A stretch of 64,000 bases of DNA from contig NZ_AP022593.1 of assembly GCF_010731815.2 (NCBI RefSeq), positions 3,782,001 to 3,846,000 on the forward strand, written 5' to 3'. Within the stretch, counting starts at the first letter, position 1. Each line of letters starts with the position of its first letter. Shown piece after piece: positions 16,588-24,320 of this stretch. Made by a program: the position numbers and the translations under genes. The stretch comes from Mycolicibacterium arabiense (GTDB lineage Bacteria; Actinomycetota; Actinomycetes; Mycobacteriales; Mycobacteriaceae). The notes under the pieces are model-generated. The model ran no database searches. It had not been told where the DNA came from and worked only from the letters and a program-made list of their open reading frames with translations.

Positions 16588-16950
16588 ATGGCAGAACGCG
16601 TTATCCGCCAAGTCGTGGATGATATTGACGGAACCGACATCACCGATGGCGGCGGCGAAACCGTGGAGTTCTCGGTTAGAGGTGTTGCATACCGAATCGA
16701 TCTCTCCGCGCAGAACCTGGCGAAGTTCGACAAGGCGTTGACTCCGTATGTCAAAGCCGCAGAGAAGGTTTCCGGCGAGGAGCGGCCCCGCAAGGCCAGC
16801 CGGAGGCGAAAGGGTGGCGGCAAGACGCAGTCGAGGACGCCACTGTCTTCCATCCGGGCGTGGGCGAATGAGAACGGCTACACCGTGAGTACACGCGGTC
16901 GCATTCCCGCCGAAGTGGTCGAGGCCTACGAGGCGGCGGAAAAGGGTTGA
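16588..16950 (+). CDS. lsr2: Lsr2-family nucleoid-associated protein
   Basis: This 120-residue protein has the two Lsr2 parts: an N-terminal dimerisation domain ('VVDDIDGT', 'ETVEFSVRGVAYRIDLS') and a C-terminal AT-hook-like DNA-binding domain with 'IRAWANENGYTVSTRGRIP' (RGR at 103-105). They are joined by a basic, Gly/Arg/Lys-rich linker (about 66-80). It starts at the ATG after AAAGGAAAG. It is longer and more divergent than the 112-residue M. tuberculosis Lsr2, so it may be an extra paralogue. Lsr2 silences AT-rich, foreign DNA. It stands next to a decayed SUKH gene in a small accessory-looking stretch. Confidence 0.9.
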   Translation: MAERVIRQVVDDIDGTDITDGGGETVEFSVRGVAYRIDLSAQNLAKFDKALTPYVKAAEKVSGEERPRKASRRRKGGGKTQSRTPLSSIRAWANENGYTVSTRGRIPAEVVEAYEAAEKG

Positions 16951-17022
16951 CCCCTCGCTGGCGCGTACCCGGGAACGGGTGCGCCCAGCAGGGCCGGCCA
17001 ATGAGAGCTCGAGTATCGCGTT

Positions 17023-17049
17023 TGATTCCGGAATGCCCAATCCGGGTAT
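17023..17049 (+). promoter_or_regulatory. SigF-like promoter of the small acidic protein
   Basis: The motif TGATT-N16-GGGTAT matches the mycobacterial SigF pattern (GGTTT-like -35, 15-17 bp, GGGTA(T/C) -10). It ends 45 bp before the ATG of the 45-residue protein. The same -10 with the same 16-bp spacer recurs before another small acidic protein at 46861. The motif is seen; sigma assignment is inferred from the recalled consensus. Confidence 0.5.
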
Positions 17050-17094
17050 GGAGCGGTTCGCGACGTTCGGCCCACCCCCAGTGACGGAGGACCC

Positions 17095-17232
17095 ATGACA
17101 CTGCCAGACCCGCACTTGCCGTTGAACCCGGGCCACGTTCTGGACGACCCGCCGGAGGACGGGGCGCCGGCCGCGGATGGTGACGAATCGACGGATGCCG
17201 ACACCGGCCCGGGCGCCGAGCCGGAGGGTTAG
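17095..17232 (+). CDS. Small acidic protein (45 aa), unknown function
   Basis: A short reading frame starts at an ATG 4 bp behind GGAGG. It encodes a Pro/Asp/Glu/Gly-rich, probably disordered 45-residue protein ending '...GPGAEPEG'. It resembles in size and composition the acidic protein at 46861 and the one starting at 19129, though the sequences are not closely alike. It overlaps the 3' end of the convergent glycosyltransferase gene by 4 bp. The SigF-like promoter upstream suggests stationary-phase or stress expression. It is coding by ribosome site and context; no function can be named. Confidence 0.55.
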   Translation: MTLPDPHLPLNPGHVLDDPPEDGAPAADGDESTDADTGPGAEPEG

Positions 17233-18734
17233 TCCTCCGCGCTCTTGAGAACGGCCAACACGGTGAGCGCGAGAATCTTCAGGTCCAACATCAGCGACCA
17301 ATTCTCGATGTAGTAATTGTCGAACTCTGCTCGATCGGCTATCGAAGTCTGCCCGCGAAGGCCGTGCACCTGTGACCAGCCGGTGATGCCGGCCTTCACC
17401 CGATGCCGCTCGCCGTAACGTCGAACGTGCATCTCGAACATCTCGACGTACTCCGGCCGTTCGGGCCGCGGACCCACCAGCGCCATGTCACCGCGTAGGA
17501 CGTTGATCAGCTGCGGTAGCTCGTCCAACGACGTCTTCCGCATGATCTTGCCAATCGTCGTTCGGCGATCGTCGCCTTCGACACCGCCGGGTGCCGCCCC
17601 CTCTTGCAGCGCGAAGGCCGCTTGGGCCGGGTCGAGCGGCCGCATGCTACGAAACTTCAGACAGCCGAAGACCTCTCCGTCACGGCCGACCCGATCCTGA
17701 CTGAAGAAGATCGGCCCGCGTGAGCTGAGCTTCACCAACAGCGCAAGTGCGATGAAGACGGGCGAGATGAGCAACAGTCCGACCGCCGCGATCAGGCGCC
17801 CCAACGCATGCTTGACGGCGAACTGCCAACCCTTCGGATCGACGCGGCCGAGCACCATCAGCGGTACGCCGCCCAAATGCTCGATTCGCGTGCCGATGCC
17901 CACCGCGTCCATCACCCGGGGCACGACCCGCACGCGCATCCCGAGGTTCTGTGCCCGGTGCGCGACGCGCGCCAGCTGGTCGTCGGACATCGACGCGGGC
18001 GCGATGACGAGTTCCTCGGCCTTCGTTGCGCGTGCAGCGAATTCGAGGTTGTCCAGGGAACCGAGGTACGGGACGTCCAGTACCCCACTGCCGGACGGCT
18101 CGTCCGCATCCAAGAGGCCGGATGGCTCCAGGCCGTAGTCGGGCACCTGACGCATACGCGTGATGAGCTGACCGACCACCGGACCGGACCCGACGATCAA
18201 CGTCGGCGCTCCGACCCGGTACCTACGCCGTAGGAAGCGGTTGCCCAGCGACCTGACGAGCCGGACCGCCGGGATCAGAACGGCGGCGAACACCCAGATG
18301 CGCACCACCAACTCGCCAGGCCGGACGTGGTCGCCGATCACGCCGCCTGCCGGAGTCTGAGGGACGAGCAGCAGCATCACCGTCAACGTCGCCAGGGCGG
18401 CGACTGCGACTGAAGTCTCCACCGGCTCGAACTCGTCCAAGAAACTGTCGTTCAGCTTCCGCCGGTACATCGACCGAGTGGCGAGTACACCGATGACCAT
18501 CGGCACGAATATCCACGAGTAGAGACCGAGGTTGCCTTCTCGCACGTCACCAGCGATCGTCCAATGCGCCAGCAGAACCGCGGCGACGGCGTAGAGCACG
18601 TCGATCCCCACGGTGACCATCGAATACGTGGGATCGGACCGCACCCATTCGACCCAGCGGGGTGGCGCCGGTCGGGAGCCCTCCGACACGGCCGGACGAC
18701 CATCCGTAGCGCTCGTAGCCTCGGCGTGTTGCAC
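17229..18734 (-). CDS. Exopolysaccharide-type polyprenyl glycosylphosphotransferase (WbaP/WcaJ-like sugar transferase)
   Basis: This 501-residue membrane enzyme has several N-terminal helices, a central Rossmann-like CoA-binding region ('PTLIVGSGPVVGQLITRM'), one more helix ('LIAAVGLLLISPVFIALALLV'), and the C-terminal bacterial sugar-transferase domain with 'KFRSMRP', 'TSLDELPQLINVLRGDM' and 'LVGPRPERPEY'. Such enzymes load the first sugar-1-phosphate onto undecaprenyl or decaprenyl phosphate to start surface polysaccharide assembly. No other polysaccharide-export genes are adjacent, so it acts as an orphan initiator here. The donor sugar is unknown. Confidence 0.92.
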   Translation of the reverse strand: MQHAEATSATDGRPAVSEGSRPAPPRWVEWVRSDPTYSMVTVGIDVLYAVAAVLLAHWTIAGDVREGNLGLYSWIFVPMVIGVLATRSMYRRKLNDSFLDEFEPVETSVAVAALATLTVMLLLVPQTPAGGVIGDHVRPGELVVRIWVFAAVLIPAVRLVRSLGNRFLRRRYRVGAPTLIVGSGPVVGQLITRMRQVPDYGLEPSGLLDADEPSGSGVLDVPYLGSLDNLEFAARATKAEELVIAPASMSDDQLARVAHRAQNLGMRVRVVPRVMDAVGIGTRIEHLGGVPLMVLGRVDPKGWQFAVKHALGRLIAAVGLLLISPVFIALALLVKLSSRGPIFFSQDRVGRDGEVFGCLKFRSMRPLDPAQAAFALQEGAAPGGVEGDDRRTTIGKIMRKTSLDELPQLINVLRGDMALVGPRPERPEYVEMFEMHVRRYGERHRVKAGITGWSQVHGLRGQTSIADRAEFDNYYIENWSLMLDLKILALTVLAVLKSAED

Positions 18735-18955
18735 CCGTCACCCCCACCTGCTCGAAGCCCAAACTCTAGGCGTATCCGGTAGCGGGAGGAGCCGGAATAG
18801 GGGGCAGTGTCAAAATTTGCCGAAGCCCGGATCGCCGCGGCTGTCGGCACGCGGTGACCCAATCCCCGGATGGTCGAACCGGATCAAGATCGTTGAGCCG
18901 CCGCGTGACATCTCGCCGACAATCCAGGCGTAGTCGTCCTGGCGGCCAAGTGCTG

Positions 18956-19129
18956 CTAGGTGTTGAAGTCGGGAAGCGGGTTTGCGGGCGGCACGTCATC
19001 CGGAGACGGCTGCGTCGCCTGGTCGTCGTTGGCCTCATGCGTGACCTCGGCGGCGCGGCGGAGGTTCTCACCCGTGTTCTCGACGTGGTCGGGCGTTCCT
19101 GTGGTTTCGTCCTGCGGTTGCGATGACAT
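18956..19129 (-). CDS. Small acidic/polar protein (57 aa), unknown function
   Basis: This frame encodes a 57-residue, Asp/Glu/Thr/Pro-rich protein ('SSQPQDETTGTPDHVENTGE' at the start, '...PPANPLPDFNT' at the end). There is no Shine-Dalgarno, but GGGTAT (minus strand) lies only 9 bp before the ATG, which would give a nearly leaderless message. A longer reading from 19243 would cross that promoter and is rejected. The protein is probably disordered and belongs to the same kind of small stress-type proteins as those at 17095 and 46861. Coding status rests on the promoter/start geometry and composition. Confidence 0.55.
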   Translation of the reverse strand: MSSQPQDETTGTPDHVENTGENLRRAAEVTHEANDDQATQPSPDDVPPANPLPDFNT

Positions 19130-19138
19130 GCGGGAGGG

Positions 19139-19165
19139 ATACCCGCCGACGGGTTTTCGAAAGAC
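19139..19165 (-). promoter_or_regulatory. SigF-like promoter giving a near-leaderless transcript
   Basis: On the minus strand GGGTAT (19139-19144) is preceded by GTCTT at 16 bp spacing (19161-19165). Only 9 bp separate the -10 from the ATG at 19129, so transcription would start within about 3 nt of the start codon. The -35 is a weaker match than the -10. Motif seen; sigma factor inferred. Confidence 0.42.
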
Positions 19166-19213
19166 ACGCGTTTCGCCCTGAGCGCAATGGTTCTCGGGCA
19201 GTCCTGATCTTGT

Positions 19214-19232
19214 TCTCAGTCCCGTCTCAGTC
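19214..19232. promoter_or_regulatory. Candidate MprA box (8-3-8 direct repeat) upstream of the HtrA protease gene
   Basis: Two identical octamers TCTCAGTC are separated by exactly 3 bp (CCG), giving a 19-bp element 56 bp before the protease ATG. The MprA response regulator of mycobacteria is known to bind a 19-bp site made of two 8-bp direct-repeat subunits and to regulate pepD. Octamer identity and spacing are read directly; binding is inferred. Confidence 0.55.
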
Positions 19233-19287
19233 AGCGGTCGCACGGTGTTGTCAGCACTTCACGCTCGAGAAACGAGAAGACATCATT

Positions 19288-20523
19288 ATGACGACCCTCC
19301 CGCCCCATCCCGGTGATCCGTCTCCACAGCCGTACCCGACGTGGACCCATCCTCAGGCCATACCGGCAGGTCCGCCTTCGCTGAGGCGGCCGCGTCGCGT
19401 CACCCTCGTCGTCGGTGCCGCTGCCATCGCGGTAGCCGCAGGCGGTATCGGCGCCACGACGGCGGTCGCAGTCGACCGGATGCACGAGCCCGCGACCCCG
19501 ACCGTCGCTGGGACGACGGCTGCCCCGCGGCCCGCATCACAGCCGTTGGCCGCCGGGCCCGGAGCCTCCGTCGAACAGGTCGCGGCCAAGGTGATGCCGA
19601 GTGTCGTCAAGCTCTCGCTGAAGATGGGCGACGAGGGAGCCGAGGGCTCCGGCGTCGTGCTGAGTTCCGACGGCCTCATCCTCACCAACAACCACGTCGT
19701 CGCGCCGGCGGCGGGCGACGGCACGACCGCCCGACCTGCCGCGATGAACGGTGATGCCGACATCACGAAGACCGTCACGTTCTCCGACGGCCGCTCGGTG
19801 CCGTTCTCGATCGTGGGCACCGATCCGACCGGTGATCTCGCCGTCGTCCGCGCGGAGGGGGTCTCGGGACTGACGCCGATCGCCATCGGCTCGTCCAGCG
19901 ACGTCAAGGTGGGTGAGCCGGTGGTGGCGATCGGGTCGCCGCTGGGCCTGCAGGGCACGGTGACGACGGGAGTCATCAGCGCGCTCGACCGACCCGTGGC
20001 GGCAGGGGAGGGCCCGGGCAGCGACGTGTCCGTTCTCGAGGCCCTGCAGACCGACGCCGCGATCAATCCGGGCAACTCCGGCGGTGCATTGGTGAACATG
20101 AAGGGCGAGCTGATCGGCGTGAACTCGGCCATCGCCAGCATGGGTGGCGGTTCGGGGTCCGCGGGCGGACCGGCCGGATCGATCGGGCTGGGCTTCGCGA
20201 TCCCGTCGGACCAGGCGAAGCGGGTCGCCGACGAATTGATCTCGACGGGCACCGCGTCGCACGGGTCGCTCGGGGTGCAACTGAGCAGCGACCAGAACCC
20301 GGCGGGCGGCGCGGCGATCGCGGGCGTGTCGGCAGACGGACCTGCGGCGCTCGCCGGTGTGCCGGACGGCGCGGTCATCACCAAGGTCGACGACCAGGTC
20401 ATCGACGGACCCGAGGCGCTGGTCGCCGCGATCCGGTCGAAGGCGCCGGGTGACACGGTCTCGGTGACCTACGTCGACGGCGACCGATCCGGCACGGCGC
20501 AGGTGACTCTCGGCAAGGCGTGA
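19288..20523 (+). CDS. pepD: HtrA/DegP-like membrane-anchored serine protease with PDZ domain (PepD-like)
   Basis: This 411-residue protein has a proline-rich cytoplasmic N-terminus, one membrane helix (about 36-58), a trypsin-like domain with the triad His136 ('TNNHVV'), Asp183 ('TGDLAVV') and Ser264 ('NPGNSGGAL'), and a C-terminal PDZ domain with 'GPAALAGVPDGAVITKVDDQ'. It degrades or chaperones misfolded exported proteins outside the membrane. In M. tuberculosis the related pepD lies in the mprAB stress locus; here no two-component genes are adjacent, but a candidate MprA box precedes the gene. The ATG follows GAGAAGA; longer in-frame readings cross the promoter and are rejected. Confidence 0.92.
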   Translation: MTTLPPHPGDPSPQPYPTWTHPQAIPAGPPSLRRPRRVTLVVGAAAIAVAAGGIGATTAVAVDRMHEPATPTVAGTTAAPRPASQPLAAGPGASVEQVAAKVMPSVVKLSLKMGDEGAEGSGVVLSSDGLILTNNHVVAPAAGDGTTARPAAMNGDADITKTVTFSDGRSVPFSIVGTDPTGDLAVVRAEGVSGLTPIAIGSSSDVKVGEPVVAIGSPLGLQGTVTTGVISALDRPVAAGEGPGSDVSVLEALQTDAAINPGNSGGALVNMKGELIGVNSAIASMGGGSGSAGGPAGSIGLGFAIPSDQAKRVADELISTGTASHGSLGVQLSSDQNPAGGAAIAGVSADGPAALAGVPDGAVITKVDDQVIDGPEALVAAIRSKAPGDTVSVTYVDGDRSGTAQVTLGKA

Positions 20524-20574
20524 GCTGGGCGGGATTGGCGCTCGATGGTTTGAAGCACTAATTTCCGTGGGGTG

Positions 20575-21576
20575 ATGTCCTCAGCTGTCAGCGCAGTCGC
20601 ACGATGGATCGTCCCGCTCTTCACGGTCGCGGCCGTCGCGTCGGTGGGTCTCGTCGACAGCCCGGGGCATACCGGTCCAGCCCCGTCGGTGCGGCTCGCC
20701 GACGAGGTCAACCCGCTGGCCGGCAAGCCCTTCTACGTCAACCCCGCATCCGCGGCCATGCGGGCTGCGAACGCCGCGAACCCGCCGATCCCCGAGCTGA
20801 CCGCCGTCGCCAACACGCCGCAGGCGTACTGGGTCGTCCCGGGCTCGTCGGCGTCGACGGTTGCCGGCTACACCGCTGCCGCGCAGGCCGCCGGCGCACT
20901 GCCGGTGTTCGCGATCTACGGAATCCCGCACCGCGACTGTGGCAGCTTCGCTGCGGGCGGGATGGGATCGGGCGATCAGTACCGGCAGTGGATCGACGGC
21001 ATCGCCGGCGACTTGGGCGCCGGGCCCGCTGCGGTGATCCTCGAACCCGATGCGCTCGCCATGGCCGACTGCCTGTCGGGCGGTCAGCGCCAAGAACGGT
21101 TCGACCTGATCAACTACGCCGTCGACAGCCTGACCCGCAATCCGGCCACAGCGGTCTACGTCGACGCCGGTCACCTGAAGTGGCACAGCCCCGAGGAGAT
21201 GGCCAATCGCCTCAACGAGGCCGGGGTGGCACGTGCTCGCGGGTTCAGCCTCAACACCGCCAACTTCTTCACCACCGAGGACGAGATCGGCTACGGCGAG
21301 GCGATCTCCGGACTCACCAACGGTTCGCACTACGTGATCGACACGTCGCGCAACGGTGCGGGCCCCGCGCCCGCCGCGCCGCTCGACTGGTGCAACCCCA
21401 GCGGCCGAGCCCTGGGCGTGGCGCCCACCGCCGCCACGGCAGGCCCACACGCCGACGCCTACCTGTGGGTCAAGCGTCCGGGCGAATCCGATGGCACGTG
21501 CGACAAGGGCGATCCGCCGGCGGGCACCTTCGTCAACCAGTACGTGATCGACCTGGCCCGCAACGCGGGCCGCTGA
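20575..21576 (+). CDS. Secreted glycoside hydrolase family 6 cellulase (CelA1-like)
   Basis: This is a protein of about 333 residues with a signal peptide and a single GH6 domain. Key features are 'YGIPHRDCGS' with the catalytic-region Asp121, 'VILEPDALAMADC' with Asp159, 'YVDAGHLKWHSP', 'VIDTSRNG' and 'ESDGTCDKGDPPAG'. GH6 enzymes invert beta-1,4-glucan linkages (endoglucanase or cellobiohydrolase). No carbohydrate-binding module is attached. A GTG directly before the ATG (20572) could also start it. In mycobacteria related enzymes act on cellulose, possibly in biofilm matrix. It follows the HtrA gene by about 50 bp and may be independently transcribed. Confidence 0.9.
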   Translation: MSSAVSAVARWIVPLFTVAAVASVGLVDSPGHTGPAPSVRLADEVNPLAGKPFYVNPASAAMRAANAANPPIPELTAVANTPQAYWVVPGSSASTVAGYTAAAQAAGALPVFAIYGIPHRDCGSFAAGGMGSGDQYRQWIDGIAGDLGAGPAAVILEPDALAMADCLSGGQRQERFDLINYAVDSLTRNPATAVYVDAGHLKWHSPEEMANRLNEAGVARARGFSLNTANFFTTEDEIGYGEAISGLTNGSHYVIDTSRNGAGPAPAAPLDWCNPSGRALGVAPTAATAGPHADAYLWVKRPGESDGTCDKGDPPAGTFVNQYVIDLARNAGR

Positions 21577-21586
21577 ATCCGCTCAC

Positions 21587-22411
21587 TCAGCGCCGCCGCT
21601 CAGGGCCCATCAGTCGCTTGACGACGGACCGTTGCGGATCGGTGCGCTGTTCCTCGATCAGGAACTCGATGCCCTGCTCGATCGCCGCCTTCGTCTGGTC
21701 GCGAATCCGACGCACCGCGCGGTCGTCGGTACCCGCGACGTCGGTCGTGTCGATGGGTTCCCCGAACCAGTAGTACTGCCGCTCGGGTCGAGGGATCGGC
21801 GTCGGCCCGATGCCCCGGACGAGCGGGAACAGGTCGGGGCTGCCCGAGACCCTCTCGAAGAGTCGACGTGCGGGCGCGAGCAACGGACTGTCGTTGTCGA
21901 GGACCACGTCTAGCGAGTCCTCGGCACCCACCGTGGCGAACGGAACGATGGGATAGCCGTGCTTGACCGCGAGCCGGGCGAAGCCCATGCGGTTCTCCCA
22001 AATCAGTTGATACTTCTCGCCTTTGCGCTTGGCCACTTCCCGACCTCCGCCCGGGAAGACGAGGACCGTCTCACCTCGACTCATGAGCGCGTCCGCCGTC
22101 TCCGGCGTGCCGGGCACGACGCCGACGGACGTCAACAGGTCCCGCCAGCGCGGCAACTTGAAGTGCGCGTGGTTGCCCAGGACCCGCACCCGGACTCCTC
22201 GCTCCCACAGCTCGGCGCACAGTAGGGGAGCGTCGAGCAGGCCGAGCAACGTGTGATTGCCGACCAGCAGTGCGCCACGCTTGGGCAGGTTGTCCGCGCC
22301 GTAGACCTTCGGGTTGACGAGCCTGCGCGCCGGTTCGAGCAGTCGCAGGATCCGGCCGAGCGTCGCCGCGGTGGGAGGGTCGGGTAGCCGTGCGTCCGTC
22401 TGGTCGGTCAC
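21587..22411 (-). CDS. Lysophospholipid acyltransferase-family protein (PlsC/LPLAT-like)
   Basis: This is an acyltransferase of about 274 residues, peripheral to the membrane. The block 'ALLVGNHTLLGLLDAPLL' carries the His/Asp pair of the acyltransferase active site in a variant spacing typical of the TMEM68/DGAT-like branch, and 'VLVFPGGGREVAKRKGE' is the glycerol-phosphate/acceptor block. A GTG (22411) fits the alignment; an upstream ATG at 22450 is possible and would add 13 residues. It likely transfers acyl chains to glycerolipids. Convergent with the cellulase gene and divergent from the hydrolase at 22500. Confidence 0.85.
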   Translation of the reverse strand: MTDQTDARLPDPPTAATLGRILRLLEPARRLVNPKVYGADNLPKRGALLVGNHTLLGLLDAPLLCAELWERGVRVRVLGNHAHFKLPRWRDLLTSVGVVPGTPETADALMSRGETVLVFPGGGREVAKRKGEKYQLIWENRMGFARLAVKHGYPIVPFATVGAEDSLDVVLDNDSPLLAPARRLFERVSGSPDLFPLVRGIGPTPIPRPERQYYWFGEPIDTTDVAGTDDRAVRRIRDQTKAAIEQGIEFLIEEQRTDPQRSVVKRLMGPERRR

Positions 22412-22499
22412 CCCATGCCTATTGCCCCGTGCACGGCCCACCAACCGCATCCGGGTCACCGAGTGCTTCGCGTGCGTCGTGAGCGGGTAAGGGAGGCCC

Positions 22500-23201
22500 A
22501 TGGTCGATGCTGGACTCCCCACCCCCGACGGTCACCTGCCGGGCTACCTCGCCGTGCCCACCGGGACCGGTCCGTGGCCCGCGGTCGTCGTCCTTCACGA
22601 GGTGTTCGGACTCAACGACGACATCCGCAGGATCACCGACCGCTTCGCCGCCAGCGGTTACCTGGCGTTCGCGCCCGCACTCTTTCAGCGCGGCCCCAAA
22701 CCGCTCTGCATCGTCAGCGCGTTCCGCGCCCTGGCCACCGGGTCGGGTTCCGCCGTCGACGACATCGTCGCCGCTGCGGAGGCATTGCGGAACGACGAGA
22801 GGACGAACGGCAAGGTCGGATCGGCGGGGTTCTGCATGGGTGGCGGATTCTGCCTGCTGCTGGCCGATCGCGGCGTGTTCGACGCAACCGCACCCAACTA
22901 CGGGCCGTGCCCGCCGGCCACCGGGGTGCCCAAGCGTTCGTGCCCCATCGTCGCGAGCTACGGCGCCGACGACAGGCTGCTACCGGGCGCAGCCGCCAAG
23001 CTCGAGGAGAGCCTGGCACCCAGCGGCGTCGCCCGGGACATCAAGGAGTATCCGGGCGTCGGCCACAGCTTCATGAACGAGTGGAAGACGCCCTCACAGC
23101 TGCACTTCGTCGAGCGGATCGCCGGTGTGCATCATTCCGCACCGCAGGCCGAGGATGCGTGGCAGCGGATCCTCGCGTTCTTCGGCGACCAGTTGCGCTG
23201 A
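22500..23201 (+). CDS. Dienelactone hydrolase family protein
   Basis: This 233-residue alpha/beta hydrolase has the dienelactone-hydrolase triad: nucleophile Cys112 in 'GFCMGGGF', Asp in 'GADDRLL' and His in 'GVGHSFM'. The N-terminal 'PAVVVLHEVFGLND' is also characteristic. The ATG follows GGGAGG. Cys-nucleophile members hydrolyse dienelactones in chlorocatechol degradation, but many bacterial copies have unknown substrates, and no catechol pathway genes are near. The family call is secure; the role is open. Confidence 0.9.
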   Translation: MVDAGLPTPDGHLPGYLAVPTGTGPWPAVVVLHEVFGLNDDIRRITDRFAASGYLAFAPALFQRGPKPLCIVSAFRALATGSGSAVDDIVAAAEALRNDERTNGKVGSAGFCMGGGFCLLLADRGVFDATAPNYGPCPPATGVPKRSCPIVASYGADDRLLPGAAAKLEESLAPSGVARDIKEYPGVGHSFMNEWKTPSQLHFVERIAGVHHSAPQAEDAWQRILAFFGDQLR

Positions 23202-23215
23202 CGTTCTCGCCGCGG

Positions 23216-23641
23216 TCAGTCCTTGCGGCGGCGCGGATCGGTGCGGCGCTTCGACGACTTGCCCGAATCTGGCGCAGCGGCAGCGGGATCCGGGCTCAGT
23301 CCGGTGATCCGGCCGATGGTGCCGACGCCAGGCAGGTTCTGCACCGCTCGGACGGCTTGATCACCGCGCGCCACGATCGCCTCGAGTTGTGGCAGCAACC
23401 GGTCGATGGCCTCGAAGGTCGGGTCGGCCAGCGACATGTACCTCTCGAGCCGGTCGAGGTTGGTGTTGAGCCGCTCGGTCGCTGCTGCCAGGTTCTCGAC
23501 GAGCCCGGGTAGTTGCGCGACGATCTGCGCCGAGGCCGTCGGGACGCGCAGTGCTCCGCTCGCCAGATCCTGTGCTGCCTGGGCCGCCGCCTGAGCAGCT
23601 GCGCGGAGATCGCTCGGCGGTGGCCTGTCCTTGTCGGTCAT
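23216..23641 (-). CDS. Conserved hypothetical protein with amphipathic helices
   Basis: This 141-residue protein begins 'MTDKDRPPPSDLRAAAQ', then has long Ala/Leu-rich amphipathic helices ('AAATERLNTNLDRLERYMSL', 'FEAIDRLLPQLEAIV') of coiled-coil character, and ends in a basic tail '...SSKRRTDPRRRKD'. Similar small helical proteins are common in mycobacteria. No enzymatic motif is seen. A longer reading to 23971 contains unrelated N-terminal sequence, so the ATG at 23641 is preferred. It is convergent with the dienelactone hydrolase gene. Confidence 0.62.
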   Translation of the reverse strand: MTDKDRPPPSDLRAAAQAAAQAAQDLASGALRVPTASAQIVAQLPGLVENLAAATERLNTNLDRLERYMSLADPTFEAIDRLLPQLEAIVARGDQAVRAVQNLPGVGTIGRITGLSPDPAAAAPDSGKSSKRRTDPRRRKD

Positions 23642-23739
23642 GACACAACTCTGGCGCAGCGGCACGTGCTGCGAGGTGGTTTCGACCGGAGTGGCCCGCT
23701 GTGCCGCCGCCGGTTCTTCGCAGGCCGGTGCGGCAGGAA

Positions 23740-24159
23740 TCACCCGGAGGCGTTCGAGCCCGTACCACCCGCCTGCTTGGCCTGCGCCGCCCTCTTCTTG
23801 GCCAGGGCCGCTCCATAGTCGGCTCGGCCTTCCGGACTGCCCAGCGAGTATCCAGGGAAGACCGCGGATGCATACGTGGCGTAGCAATTGAGGTCGACCA
23901 GGACGTTCTTGCCCTGTGATTTGCCACTGGAATCCAAGAAGTCGGAGTCGCGGACGCTGGTCACGACGCAATCACTCTCAGCCTTCCTGTCTCCGACGCG
24001 ACTCTCGACGACCGCAGTCCCGCCGGAGTCAGCGATGGCACTCTTGGCGTCGGCATACGTCTTGCCGACCACAGCGGGAGCAGCACATGCCACGCCCGCA
24101 CCAAAGGGCATGGCCGCCACCACGGCGACGCTCGCACACACCGCTCGAATGAGCATCAT
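23740..24159 (-). CDS. Secreted mycobacterial protein, PASTA-like fold, unknown function
   Basis: This 139-residue protein has a typical signal peptide ('MMLIRAVCASVAVV...GVACAAP') and a mature part beginning 'VVGKTYADAKSAIADSG'. That pattern ('vvGkty.dAk..i...G') recalls PASTA-type extracytoplasmic modules of short mycobacterial exported proteins. Two cysteines ('SDCVVTS', 'DLNCYAT') could form a disulfide. The ATG at 24159 has GGAGGG at 7 bp; an upstream ATG at 24177 lacks a ribosome site. The C-terminus is Lys/Ala/Gly-rich. Role unknown. Confidence 0.68.
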   Translation of the reverse strand: MMLIRAVCASVAVVAAMPFGAGVACAAPAVVGKTYADAKSAIADSGGTAVVESRVGDRKAESDCVVTSVRDSDFLDSSGKSQGKNVLVDLNCYATYASAVFPGYSLGSPEGRADYGAALAKKRAAQAKQAGGTGSNASG

Positions 24160-24320
24160 CAAGAATCCCTCCGCCATCGGGCCTGACCGCTGCACCTCGT
24201 CGTGATCGACACGAAGGTAACGAAGCGGACTGCGAACCGGCTGTGGCGTTCCTGCTCGAGTACTCCGAAGGTCGCGAAGGCCGGTCGAGCCCTGATCGGA
24301 CATCGGATACCGTATTTTGC

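Noticed and set aside
18735..18955. Intergenic gap searched for small genes and RNA
   Set aside because: Only Arg-rich shadow frames are present and no stable hairpin was noticed; treated as the promoter region of the sugar transferase.
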